In this document: positions 15,116 to 24,866 of the stretch, piece by piece
Layout of the letters: each line of letters starts with the position of its first letter
How positions within the stretch are numbered: the first letter of the stretch is position 1
Assembly: GCF_001598855.1 (NCBI RefSeq)
Contig: NZ_BCZS01000008.1
Coordinates: forward strand, 1-64,000
DNA from: Pluralibacter gergoviae ATCC 33028 = NBRC 105706
GTDB taxonomy: Bacteria > Pseudomonadota > Gammaproteobacteria > Enterobacterales > Enterobacteriaceae
Direction of reading: 5' to 3'
Length of the DNA stretch: 64,000 nucleotides
Translations under genes and position numbers: made by a program
Notes under the pieces: generated by a model
Told to the model about the DNA's origin: nothing
The model's input: only the letters and a program-made list of their open reading frames with translations
Databases searched by the model: none

Positions 15116-16459
15116 TTATTTTACTGCGCACGCCGTCAGCACTTTATCCAGGGAGCCTACCAGCCAGTCGATATCTTCGACCTGAAACGCCAGCGGCGGA
15201 CGCAGCTTCAGCACGTTGCCGTAGGGCCCGGCAACGGAGGTCAGCACCCGCTCGGCGCGCAGCCGTTCGATTACGTCCAGCGCCAGCGCCTTATCCGGCG
15301 TTTTGTTCTCGCGATCGCTCACCAGCTCGAAGCCGGTAAACAGGCCCGCTCCGCGCACATCGCCGACGCTCGGATGGCGATCGGCCAGCAGCGCCAGCTC
15401 GTTGCGCAGCTGTCCACCGACCTTGAGGCTGTGTTCCTGCAGCTTCTCTTCGCGGATCACCTGCAGCACCGCCTGGGCGGCGGCCATCGACACCGGGTTA
15501 CCGCCGAAGGTGTTGAAGTAGGGAATATCGTCGCTGAAGGCGGCCAGCACGTTGGCCTTTGCCAGCAGCCCGGAGACCGGGATGCCGTTGCCCATCGGTT
15601 TCCCGAGCGTCACGACGTCCGGCACGATGCCGTGGCGGCCGAAGCCCCAGAAGCTGTCGCCGGTGCGGGTAAAGCCAGGCTGCACTTCATCGGCGATAAA
15701 GATCCCGCCGTTGGCGTGGACCACCTCGAGAGCCGGCTTCAGAAAGCCCTGCGGGCCGGGCAGGACGCCGTCGGAGGAGAAGATGGAGTCCACCAGCAGG
15801 CCGGCGAACTTGATACCGTGGGCGGCCATATCGTCGATCTGCTTCTGGATCTCCTGCGCCCACCAGGCGCCGAGGTCGGGCGCATCCACCCGATAGCGGT
15901 CAGGCGGCGGCACCAGCCGGGTGGTGGGCGCCAGCGGCTGGCCGCTGCCGAGCGCCGGAGACGCGCCGGAGGTCAGTTCGCTGGTGCCGTGATAGGCCTC
16001 CTGCGTCACGATGATCCCGCTACCGCCGCTCCACGCTTTGGCAATGCGGATCGCCAGGTCGTTGGCCTCCGACCCGGTACACATGTACATCGCCTTATTG
16101 ATGGCGTCAGGCACGGTGGTCAGCAGGTCGGCGGTGTAGTCGAGGATGCGCTCGTGCAGATAGCGGGTGTGGGTATTGAGCTGGCTCATCTGCTCGTGTA
16201 CGGCGGCAATGACCGCCGGGTGGCAGTGGCCGATGCTGGCGACGTTATTGTAAACGTCGAGGTACTTCTCTCCCGCCGCATCCCAGAGATACTGCCCTTC
16301 GCCGCGCACCAGGTGCACCGGATTGCGGTAAAACAGGCGGTAGGATTCGCCCAGCAGCTGGCCGCGCCTGTCGGTCAGGCTGCGGGTCCGGGCATCCAGC
16401 GCATCCGCGTGCTCGGCGCGAAAGCTGTTGGTATCCATGATGGTGGAACGTGTCGCCAT
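15116..16459 (-). CDS. Class III PLP-dependent aminotransferase/phospho-lyase-like enzyme
   Basis: 447 residues. Fold-type I, class III signatures are complete: TGSEANDLAIR (phosphate clamp), IADEVQPGFTRTG (Asp for the PLP ring) and TLGKPMGNG (Schiff-base Lys). The start is the ATG preceded by GGGAGTT; the longer reading lacks a ribosome site. Annotators would call it an aspartate-aminotransferase-family protein. The same subfamily includes ethanolamine-phosphate phospho-lyase and PbfA, the ammonia-lyase of hydroxy-aminoethylphosphonate breakdown. It is divergent from a 2-aminoethylphosphonate-type ABC importer, so action on aminoethylphosphonate, phosphoethanolamine or a close relative is likely. 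Which reaction cannot be decided here. Confidence 0.8.
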   Translation of the reverse strand: MATRSTIMDTNSFRAEHADALDARTRSLTDRRGQLLGESYRLFYRNPVHLVRGEGQYLWDAAGEKYLDVYNNVASIGHCHPAVIAAVHEQMSQLNTHTRYLHERILDYTADLLTTVPDAINKAMYMCTGSEANDLAIRIAKAWSGGSGIIVTQEAYHGTSELTSGASPALGSGQPLAPTTRLVPPPDRYRVDAPDLGAWWAQEIQKQIDDMAAHGIKFAGLLVDSIFSSDGVLPGPQGFLKPALEVVHANGGIFIADEVQPGFTRTGDSFWGFGRHGIVPDVVTLGKPMGNGIPVSGLLAKANVLAAFSDDIPYFNTFGGNPVSMAAAQAVLQVIREEKLQEHSLKVGGQLRNELALLADRHPSVGDVRGAGLFTGFELVSDRENKTPDKALALDVIERLRAERVLTSVAGPYGNVLKLRPPLAFQVEDIDWLVGSLDKVLTACAVK

Positions 16460-16840
16460 GATAACTCCCGATTTGAGTTGACTCGCTGGTGTAGTGCATG
16501 GGCTATAGCCTACACGCGGTGAAGAGAGTAATGCAATAAAATACACAAATACATTTTAATGCACTCTTGTGGTGACATAAAAACGCCAAAAAAGTGCAAT
16601 AAAAGCCACATAAAAGCATGTGATGATAGATGCTGCTTGTGAGGGAATGTTTTTATTTTATTGTTTTATTTGTGTTTTAATTGATTTTACTCTGGCGTGA
16701 CTGGCCTGGCACGATAACTGCTATCAAATCCACAAGGCCGCATTTATGCAAATGCCGGTAATCAATGAATGCACAAAAAAACTCACCGCCGCGCAGGGCG
16801 CAGCGCACCATCATCGTTAACCGCATTTAGGGGGAGTTCA
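16460..16840. promoter_or_regulatory. AT-rich divergent control region of the phosphonate-type locus
   Basis: 380 bp between two divergent operons, strikingly AT-rich for this genome (16530-16700). The 9-mer ACACAAATA occurs at 16543-16551 and inverted at 16667-16675, each in an AT-rich block, symmetric around 16609: candidate operators for the DeoR regulator encoded downstream. A 24-codon reading frame (ATG at 16746) precedes the binding-protein gene but has no supporting evidence. Confidence 0.45.
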
Positions 16841-17857
16841 ATGAAACGCTTTTCATTTCGCCGCACCGGCCTGATGGCCGCCTGTGCGCTCGCCGCGCTC
16901 GCCGGAGCGGCGCACGCGGGCACCATTACGGTTTACACCTCGCTGGAAGAGGATGAAATTAAGGATTACGTCGATCAGGCGAAGAAGGATATGCCGGATC
17001 TGACCATTAACGTGCTGCGCCTCTCCACCGGCGATCTGGGTCCGCGCATCCTCGCGGAAGCCAAAAATCCGCAGAACGACGTTATCTGGGGCTGGGCGCT
17101 GACCAACGTCATGGATCCGCGCATTGAGGGGCTGCTCGAACCCTATGCCGCGAAGGGCAGCGACAGGCTCGACGCCAGCTACCGCGCGCCGGACAACAAA
17201 TGGTTTGCCGCCACCGGCTATATGGCCGCGTTCTGCGTTAATACCGAGGCGCTGAAGGCGAAGAATCTGCCGGTGCCGAAGACCTGGCAGGATCTGACCA
17301 ACCCGATTTATAAAGGCGAAGTGGTGATGCCCAACCCGGTCTCCTCCGGCACCGGCTACCTGCAGATTGCGGCTCTGCTGCAGTCGAAGGGCGATGAGAA
17401 GGGCTGGGCGTTTCTGAAGTCGCTGGACGGCAATATTGCCCAGTACACCAAGTCCGGCTCCCGCCCCTGCAAAGCGGCGCGCACCGGCGAGTACGCTATC
17501 GGCGTGTCGCTGGCCTTTGCCGCGATGCAGTCCATTGAAGAGGGCTATCCGGTTGAGATGGTGATCCCCAAAGACGGCGCCGGCTACGAGCTGGAGGCCT
17601 CGGGCCTGATGGCGGCGTCGAAAAATAAGGCCGACGCTAAGCGCTTCCTCGACTGGACGCTTTCCAGCAGCGCCGCCGCGCAATACACCAAATATAAAGA
17701 GATCGTCACCATCCCGGGCGTGCCGCAGTCGCAGGCCGCGAAGGCCGCGGGCCTGCCGGCAGATCTCTCGAAGGTACTCTATCCGGTGGACTTCGCCAAA
17801 AGCGCCAAAGCGCGCGATGCGATCCTCGCCACCTGGCAGAAAACCATCGGCCGCTAA
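16841..17857 (+). CDS. ABC transporter substrate-binding protein, 2-aminoethylphosphonate type
   Basis: 338 residues. A Sec signal peptide is cut after GAAHA. The mature start GTITVYTSLEEDEIKDYV is typical of the Fe3+/AEP (SBP_bac_6-like) binding family. GPRILAEAKNPQNDVIWGWA and MPNPVSSGTGYLQ follow the pattern of the putative 2-aminoethylphosphonate binding protein PhnS2. Ribosome site GGGGGAG. It is the first gene of an operon with the ATPase (19 bp gap), permease and DeoR regulator. Ligand specificity for aminoethylphosphonate is by family; phosphoethanolamine or polyamine-like ligands remain possible. Confidence 0.82.
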   Translation: MKRFSFRRTGLMAACALAALAGAAHAGTITVYTSLEEDEIKDYVDQAKKDMPDLTINVLRLSTGDLGPRILAEAKNPQNDVIWGWALTNVMDPRIEGLLEPYAAKGSDRLDASYRAPDNKWFAATGYMAAFCVNTEALKAKNLPVPKTWQDLTNPIYKGEVVMPNPVSSGTGYLQIAALLQSKGDEKGWAFLKSLDGNIAQYTKSGSRPCKAARTGEYAIGVSLAFAAMQSIEEGYPVEMVIPKDGAGYELEASGLMAASKNKADAKRFLDWTLSSSAAAQYTKYKEIVTIPGVPQSQAAKAAGLPADLSKVLYPVDFAKSAKARDAILATWQKTIGR

Positions 17858-17876
17858 GAGACGCAGAGGGGACGCT

Positions 17877-18871
<995 letters not shown>

Positions 18872-18875
<4 letters not shown>

Positions 18876-20518
18876 GCCGCGCTCTGCTTCCTCCGCAATC
18901 GGCGGCAGACCGCTGGCTGTCGCGCCTGTGCCTCTGGCTGCCGCTGCTGGCGCTGCTGGCCTTCTTCGGTGGGCCGATGCTCAGCATCCTCTGGCACAGC
19001 CTGGTGGATGACCGCAGCGGCGCCGTCGGCCTCGCCAACTATGTAACCCTGTTTGACGCCCCCGGTGTCTGGCGCGCGCTCGGCAATAGCCTGCTGCTGG
19101 GCACTGCGACCACCCTTATTACGCTGCTGCTGGGTTTTATCGTCGCCTACGGCCTGCAGTTCACCGCGATGCCCGCGAAGCGCTTTATCGCCTTCGCCAC
19201 CGCGCTGCCGGTGCTGGCGCCCTCGCTGGTGCTCGGGCTGGGGCTGATTTTTTTGCTCGGCCGCAACGGCATCGTCGGCAATATGCTCGGCGTGCGGCTG
19301 GACATCTACGGCTTTCACGGCCTGCTGATCGCCGACGTGCTCTACGCCCTGCCGCAGGCGGTGCTGATTATCCAGGCCGCGCTGCGCCACAGCGACGCCC
19401 GCCAGTATGAGGCGGCCGGCGTGCTGGGGGCCGGCGGCTGGCGGCAGTTTCTCGATATTACCCTGCCGGGCGTGCGCTTCGGCCTGATGAGCGCCGGGTT
19501 CGTGGTGTTCACCATCACCATTACTGATTTCGGCAACGCGGTGGTGATCGGCGGCGACTTCCCGGTGCTGGCGACCGAGATCTACAGCCAGGTCAGCGGG
19601 CAGATGAAGTTTGGCATGGGTGCGGTGGTCGGCATCCTGCTGCTGCTCCCGGCGGCGGCGGCGATCTGGATCGAACGGGCGGCGGCCCGGCGACAGAAGA
19701 CCATCGGCACCGCCGCGGCGCTGCCCTACGTCCCGGCGCCGCAGCGAACGCGCGATCTCCTGTTCTGGCTGCTGAATATGCTGATTGCCCTGGCGATCGT
19801 CGCCACCATCGCTACGGTGGTCGTCGCCAGTCTGATCCGGCTCTGGCCCTACAGGCTGGACCTGACCTTTAAGCACTACAACATCGATCTCGCCGGGGGC
19901 TACGCGCCGCTGTGGACCTCCATCTGGATCTCGGCCCTGGCGGCGATTGTCGGCACGCTGCTGCTGTTCCTGCTTACCTTCGGCATTCGCCGCCAGCCGG
20001 GACGCGCCGCCGACTTCGCCACGCTGCTCAGCGCCCTGCCGGTGGGCGTACCGGGGCTAGTGCTGGGGCTGGCCTACGTCTTCACCTTCAACAGCGCCGA
20101 TCTGCCCTGGGGCATGCTCTACGGCACCGCGCTGCTGGTGGCGCTGTGCAACTACTACCACTATCACACCCAGGGCTTCACCACCATGATTCTGGGGATG
20201 CGCCAGGTGCCCGGCGCCATGGAGGACGCCACCAGCGTGCTCGGCGGCGGGACAGGGCGCATCCTGCGCGACGTCTACCTGCCGGCGATGCGGGTGACGC
20301 TTATCTCGGTGGCGATGTTCCTGTTTATGCGCTCGATGGTCACGCTCTCGGCGGTGATTTTCCTCGTCACGCCCGCGCTGCCGCTCGGGGCAGTGACGGT
20401 GATGCGCCTTGACGAGGCGGGCTTCACCTCTCAGGCGGCGGCTTTTTCTACGTGCATCATGGGGATTGTCGCTATAATGGCGCTGGCCCTACATCTGTTA
20501 ACCGGCAAGCGCCGATAG
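18872..20518 (+). CDS. ABC transporter permease (fused double permease), 2-aminoethylphosphonate type
   Basis: 548 residues with two BPD_transp_1 domains in one chain, about 12 membrane helices. The two EAA loops are visible: EAAGVLGAGGWRQFLDITLPG in the first half and EDATSVLGGGTGRILRDVYLP in the second. Fused permeases of this length are typical of PhnU2 and of Fe3+ FbpB-like transporters. Translation is coupled to the ATPase gene; the DeoR regulator follows after 13 bp. Together the three genes make a complete importer. Confidence 0.85.
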
Positions 20519-20531
20519 AGAACCGCTATTC

Positions 20532-21302
20532 ATGTTAGAAGAGACCCGCCTCCACCGCATCTGCGCGCTGCTTTCCACCCTCAACCGGGTCAGCACCGAG
20601 CAGATTGTCCAGCACCTGGGCGTTTCCCGCGAAACGGTGCGCCGGGACGTGCTGAAGTTGGAGGCGATGGGCGCGCTGCGGCGGGTGCACGGCGGCATTG
20701 TTTCCACCGCCCAGCAGGCCGAGCCGCCGCTGTCGGTGCGCAATACGGTGCGCGAGAAAGAGAAGCGCGATATCGCCCGCGCGGCGGTGCAACTGCTGAC
20801 GCCGGGGCAGACGCTGTTTATCGACGCCGGGAGCACCACCTCGCTGCTGGCCGACGAGCTGCTGTCGATGCCCGGCCTGACCATCATCACCAACAGCCTT
20901 AACGTTGCCCTCAAGCTCAGCGGCGCAGAAACCACCCTTGAGCATGAGGTGATCCTGCTCGGCGGCAGCATGGGGCCGTCGCAGCAGGCCACCTGCGGCG
21001 AGCTGACCGTCAGCGAAATTAACCGCTACCGGGCGGACGTCGCCCTGCTGTCGCCGGTGGGCGTCAGCGCCCGCGACGGCGCCAGCAGTTTCGCCCACCG
21101 CGAAGCGGCTGTCGCCGGCGCAATGGTGGCCTGCGCCAAAACGCGCATTATCCTCGCCGATAGCAGCAAGATTGGCGTTACCAGCCGGGTGATTTATGCC
21201 CCGACGCCGGACATTGATATGGTTATCACCGACGCCGCGGGCGCCGGTCTTGCGGAGTGGCAGCGGCTGCACAACAGTGGTCCGCAGGCTATCATTGCCT
21301 GA
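20532..21302 (+). CDS. DeoR-family transcriptional regulator
   Basis: 256 residues, standard length. The N-terminal DeoR helix-turn-helix (EQIVQHLGVSRETVRRDVLK) with the family signature continues to RRVHGGI. The sugar-phosphate-sensing DeoRC domain begins about residue 75, with FIDAGSTT and the late ILADSSKIG motif. It is the last gene of the importer operon, so it probably regulates the operon and the divergent PLP enzyme. DeoR proteins normally sense phosphorylated metabolites, which fits a phospho-compound pathway. No terminator is obvious after it. Confidence 0.88.
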   Translation: MLEETRLHRICALLSTLNRVSTEQIVQHLGVSRETVRRDVLKLEAMGALRRVHGGIVSTAQQAEPPLSVRNTVREKEKRDIARAAVQLLTPGQTLFIDAGSTTSLLADELLSMPGLTIITNSLNVALKLSGAETTLEHEVILLGGSMGPSQQATCGELTVSEINRYRADVALLSPVGVSARDGASSFAHREAAVAGAMVACAKTRIILADSSKIGVTSRVIYAPTPDIDMVITDAAGAGLAEWQRLHNSGPQAIIA

Positions 21303-21369
21303 CTCAGGGCATTGTCGAGACATCCCTGATATGCGCACCGCCGCCGCCGAAGGTGGCCGCACATCCTTT

Positions 21370-21508
21370 CACGCTGCGCTCTGGTCACTGATCCCGATCT
21401 TCGCCGCCCGGCGCGCTGAAAAAGCCGGGCGTCGTGCAGTGGATGGACAGGGCTACGGGCTGCCTGTTTCTGCTGTTTGCGATTAAGTTGGCGAGCAGCA
21501 GGCGCTGA
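21370..21508 (+). pseudogene. Remnant of a LysE/RhtB-family exporter (C-terminal end, frameshifted)
   Basis: One frame gives HAALWSLIPIFAARR; after a frame change near 21420-21430 another gives VVQWMDRATGCLFLLFAIKL, ending at TGA 21506-21508. Together these match the last 45-50 residues of LysE/RhtB amino-acid exporters (the final amphipathic stretch and last helix). Nothing upstream restores the rest. A decayed gene fragment between the DeoR regulator and the ToxS-like gene. Confidence 0.6.
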
Positions 21509-21550
21509 GTAGGCTACTGGCGGGGCTGCTTATACCGATGCCGCTGGCAT

Positions 21551-22072
21551 TTAATCTTCATCCGGCGGCGGTAAGGAGTCTGCTGGGCTGAGGTCAGTCG
21601 TCAGGCGCGGTGGGTAGATGATGATCGCGCCGGTCTGGGCGACCACCAGCGACTCGACGTTGGTTTGTAGCGGCATTATCCAGAAGCGGGTTTGCATCAG
21701 AAGATCCATCAGTCCGTCGATCATCAGTCCTCTTTGCGGCGTGCTGTAGTAAATCGGCGATAGCGTATAGTAATGTTTGCCGTGGCGGGCCAGAGTCTGA
21801 GCAAATTTACCCTTAAAGATAAATCGGTTGTCCTCCGGACTGGTGATGGTTGAAAAGAGGGTCGTATTCGCGACGCGCATTTCTGAGTCGTAAATCTCTT
21901 TGTCCCCCGACATCAGATCGTAAAAACCTATCTCAAAGCTGCCTTTGGCATTAAACGTGACTTGGGGTTCCTGTGGAGAGAAGGTTTTCCACGTGCTATA
22001 GCCTGCGGCGATAACCAGAAGACTGAGTACCGCGATCAATGCGTTAATGTGCTTTGCAAGTAGCCATTTCAT
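21551..22072 (-). CDS. ToxS-like membrane partner of the adjacent ToxR-like regulator
   Basis: 173 residues. One N-terminal membrane helix (about residues 8-27: INALIAVLSLLVIAAGY) is followed by a periplasmic domain with FNAKGSFEIGFYDLMSG and a basic/aromatic core. The start ATG has GGAG upstream and lies inside the end of the regulator gene (29-bp overlap), as in toxRS, psaEF and yqeIJ pairs. ToxS-type proteins stabilise the periplasmic part of their ToxR partner. Sequence similarity to ToxS itself is not visible; the call rests on topology, size and gene order. Confidence 0.6.
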   Translation of the reverse strand: MKWLLAKHINALIAVLSLLVIAAGYSTWKTFSPQEPQVTFNAKGSFEIGFYDLMSGDKEIYDSEMRVANTTLFSTITSPEDNRFIFKGKFAQTLARHGKHYYTLSPIYYSTPQRGLMIDGLMDLLMQTRFWIMPLQTNVESLVVAQTGAIIIYPPRLTTDLSPADSLPPPDED

Positions 22073-22988
22073 CAAGTTTTCTCCGGGTCTCGTGGACGAT
22101 GAGATTGTTAAGCCGCTGCACATCAATGCGCCAGTGGTAGACGGTCATTACCAACTGTTTTTTGTCGCAGGCATTCGTGAGCGAAAAGGTGTAGTTGAGG
22201 GTCTGGTTCTCGCTCAGGTAAAAAAGGTTCATCTTGACGGAATCTGCCTGCAGACGCTGGTTAAGGATGTAGAATGAATCTTTGAGTTTGTTATAAGGAT
22301 TGTCCTGTAGCCAGGCAGGGTTACCGGCATGGTGGAGGGCGAAGAGGCGAATATTGCTATAGACGCCGGGCTGAGTTTCTTGTACGTGCAGGGCATCGCC
22401 TTCATAATTTTTTGCCAGTTGACCACCCAGCGTAATGCTGAGAAAGGCCGTCAGTACGACTAGCAGTCCTGCTACGATCAGAGGGCGGTAACGACTTCGG
22501 CTTATTTCGGGAGCAGGGGCTCGCAGGATAGTAGTGGTGGGGTTCTCAGCAGAAGATGCGACTGTCTTTTCCGTTTCTGGAGTTTCATCCATTTGATTCT
22601 CAGATTCAGTCTCAGAGTCGTACTGATGCAGTTCTGCGTCGATCTCTTCTTCTTCTCTATCGACAAAACCGCAGTATTCCGGCTCCATCAAATAGCCTTT
22701 GCGGGGGATGGTTTTGATTATCTTCTGCTGCTTACCGTCATCCTCAAGTGCAGCACGTAGCGCATGAATGGCGTTAGGGAGGCTATTGTTGCCGATAACC
22801 CGGCGCTCCCATACCAGCTGGGTGAGTTCATCGCGGGTGAGTATTCTGCCAGCTTCCTGCACTAGTACATTCAGTAGCTTAATCTGATATTCACCGAGCC
22901 GCCGGCGCTCACCGGTGATCAAGTGGAGTATAGAACCAGAGGAGAGATCGACTAGCCAATTATTCACGGAGCCATAACGTTTCTTCAT
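22044..22988 (-). CDS. ToxR-like membrane-bound winged-helix regulator
   Basis: 314 residues. The N-terminal OmpR/ToxR-type winged helix occupies about residues 10-100 (LGEYQIKLLNVLVQEAGRIL, TRDELTQLVWERR, KTIPRKGYLM). An acidic linker (residues 112-150) leads to one membrane helix (about 170-188) and a periplasmic domain with two cysteines (NACDKK and the near-terminal TCKAH), as in ToxR, where such a pair forms a disulfide. It is related to CadC, MarT, PsaE and YqeI. An ATG at 23006 is an alternative start. It overlaps the ToxS-like gene. Such regulators usually activate nearby fimbrial or virulence genes; no such gene survives next to it here. Confidence 0.8.
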   Translation of the reverse strand: MKKRYGSVNNWLVDLSSGSILHLITGERRRLGEYQIKLLNVLVQEAGRILTRDELTQLVWERRVIGNNSLPNAIHALRAALEDDGKQQKIIKTIPRKGYLMEPEYCGFVDREEEEIDAELHQYDSETESENQMDETPETEKTVASSAENPTTTILRAPAPEISRSRYRPLIVAGLLVVLTAFLSITLGGQLAKNYEGDALHVQETQPGVYSNIRLFALHHAGNPAWLQDNPYNKLKDSFYILNQRLQADSVKMNLFYLSENQTLNYTFSLTNACDKKQLVMTVYHWRIDVQRLNNLIVHETRRKLDEMATCKAH

Positions 22989-23006
22989 TATTGCAGTACC
23001 ACTCAT

Positions 23007-23960
23007 CTCGTCAAAAATATGGGGGCACAATTTGGCTCTGTACACATTTTTGCTTGCCTCTCTGCCGCAAGTCATCCCTCGACCAGTCGTTCACAGAGGT
23101 CAAACTTGCCTGGACGAGTCCGGCTGCTGCCTTGATGCAACGCGTTTGTAAAGATGTGCGTGCGCACGAAATAATCATGATATATCTCGGCGATATTAAG
23201 GGGTTATATCAGAAAGAACAGAACAATGAGGATGTCCAGATAAAAAGGCTAAAGGATTGGCCTGAGAACTGTTGATCCGGATATCATCTGTAGTTTCTCT
23301 CATCAGGGATTCGATTTTACGCTATTAAGATTTTTCACGCAATACATCGTTGTGGGAACATAAACTGTAATCACAAATAAAATTGCGACGATTCTATGTG
23401 TGTTCAAAATAAGGCAGCAATGTTAACCACTATACACCAATTGTGAGTTGTTTGTGTATTTCATTCAATGGTTTTAAGTGTGTGAAAAATTTAACTTGCT
23501 GATAGATAAAGATAAAATTAATTTATAAGTAAGTGTGCGATTAAGCATTCGTGCTGTGTTGAAATAAAATGATATTGCGCGTGATATATTTTTATGAGCG
23601 AGCTACGGAATTTGTGTTAGTCAACCCATACGGGGGATTTGGAAAATTTGTTAAGCGGAAAATTTTATTTCCACCTGGTGGTCGATGTATTATTTTATAT
23701 CTGCTTGGTAATCCAGAGCACCTGGAGATGAGGGCAGCACGAAAAGCAAAAGTGCTTTCTGGTTCAACCGCGAGGCTTCTGATGTGATCCTCAGAGTCAT
23801 GAATATGTTTGGTCGCAGGCGCATAGCTTTCGCGGTAAGGCTCACTTCTTAGAGGGACTATTGAAAAGTCACGGCAAGCCCGTTTGCTGTGCAAGTGAAC
23901 ATCCCGCTATACCCCCTAAACCACTCCCAGATCACAAATTAACCATTTTTCTCTTTTCCC
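23007..23960. other. AT-rich region of about 950 bp without convincing genes
   Basis: Base composition drops sharply compared with both sides, especially 23280-23700. Short open frames exist on both strands (for example 23569-23787 plus and 23592-23894 minus, overlapping each other). None has a good ribosome site, a recognisable domain or coding-like composition. It should hold the promoter of the ToxR-like gene. It looks like H-NS-bound, horizontally acquired or decayed DNA. Confidence 0.55.
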
Positions 23961-23977
23961 CTCTTCTAAAGTTCACT

Positions 23978-24003
23978 GTTACGCGTATACAGTTACGCGT
24001 AAC
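23978..24003 (+). promoter_or_regulatory. Tandem GntR/IdnR-type operator
   Basis: A near-palindrome GTTACGCGTATAC (23978-23990) is followed directly by the perfect palindrome GTTACGCGTAAC (23992-24003). It lies 21 bp before the idnO-like start. The known E. coli GntR/IdnR operator is of the form TGTTACCCGTAACA. The IdnR-like repressor encoded at 26218 is the natural ligand. Confidence 0.7.
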
Positions 24004-24024
24004 AGCAGTGAAAAAAGAGGTCGT

Positions 24025-24789
24025 ATGAAAAATTTATTCGATTTGACGGGGAAGCGGGCGCTGATCACCGGTTCGGCGCGGGGCATTGGCAACCTGCTGG
24101 CCGGGGGGCTGGCGGAGTACGGTGCGCATGTGCTCATTAACGATCGCCGCCAGGAGAAGGCCGATGCGGCGGCGCAGGCGCTGAGGGATAAAGGCTACCG
24201 CGCCGGGGGCGTGGCGTTTGATGTGACTAAATCTGCCGAAGTGAGTGCCGCGATTGCCCATATCGAGAATGATATCGGCCCAATCGATATTCTGATCAAT
24301 AACGCCGGGATCCAGCGCCGCCATCCGTTTACCGAATTTCCCGAGCAGGAGTGGGATGAGGTTATCGACGTTAATCAGAAGGGCGTTTTTATTGTGTCGC
24401 AGCAGGTCGCCAAATATATGATGGCGCGCCGTGCCGGGAAAATTATTAATATTGGTTCGATGCAGAGTGAATTGGGCCGTAAAACCATTACGCCCTACGC
24501 GGCGTCGAAAGGCGCGGTGAAAATGCTCACCCGCGGCATGTGCGCGGAGCTCGCTGAATATAATATTCAGGTTAACGCTATTGCGCCGGGCTATTTTGCC
24601 ACGGACATGACTGAGGCGCTGGTCAATGACGAGGCGTTCTCGTCCTGGCTCTACCAGCGCACGCCGGCCGCCCGCTGGGGCAAGCCGGAGGAGCTTATCG
24701 GATCGGCGGTTTTCCTCGCCTCGGCGGCCGCCGATTTTGTTAATGGCCATCTGCTGTTCGTCGACGGTGGGATGCTTGCCGCCGTATAA
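24025..24789 (+). CDS. idnO: Gluconate 5-dehydrogenase-like SDR oxidoreductase
   Basis: 254 residues. Classical short-chain dehydrogenase: TGSARGIG nucleotide motif (about residues 15-22), NNAG (about 91-94), catalytic Ser in NIGSMQSE and YAASK (Tyr/Lys). Long stretches are shared with E. coli IdnO as I recall it (NNAGIQRRHPFTEFPEQEW, TPYAASKGAVKMLTRGMC, VNGHLLFVDGGML). IdnO reduces 5-keto-gluconate to gluconate with NADPH. Here the partner transporter is an MFS protein rather than the GntP-type IdnT, and idnD/idnK are absent, so the actual substrate may be a related keto-aldonate. A GntR-type operator precedes it. Confidence 0.78.
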   Translation: MKNLFDLTGKRALITGSARGIGNLLAGGLAEYGAHVLINDRRQEKADAAAQALRDKGYRAGGVAFDVTKSAEVSAAIAHIENDIGPIDILINNAGIQRRHPFTEFPEQEWDEVIDVNQKGVFIVSQQVAKYMMARRAGKIINIGSMQSELGRKTITPYAASKGAVKMLTRGMCAELAEYNIQVNAIAPGYFATDMTEALVNDEAFSSWLYQRTPAARWGKPEELIGSAVFLASAAADFVNGHLLFVDGGMLAAV

Positions 24790-24866
24790 CCGTGTCTCCG
24801 GCGATAGCTGAGAATGAATCGTTATCGCCGGATTATAAAAGTAATACCGTCCTCTGAGGATTAATT

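Noticed and set aside
16746-16820. 24-codon leader frame before the aminoethylphosphonate-type binding protein
   Set aside because: No regulatory codon pattern and a weak ribosome site; not enough evidence for a leader peptide.
23569-23894. Two overlapping short frames in the AT-rich region (72 codons plus, 100 codons minus)
   Set aside because: They oppose each other, lack ribosome sites and recognisable domains; at most decayed DNA.
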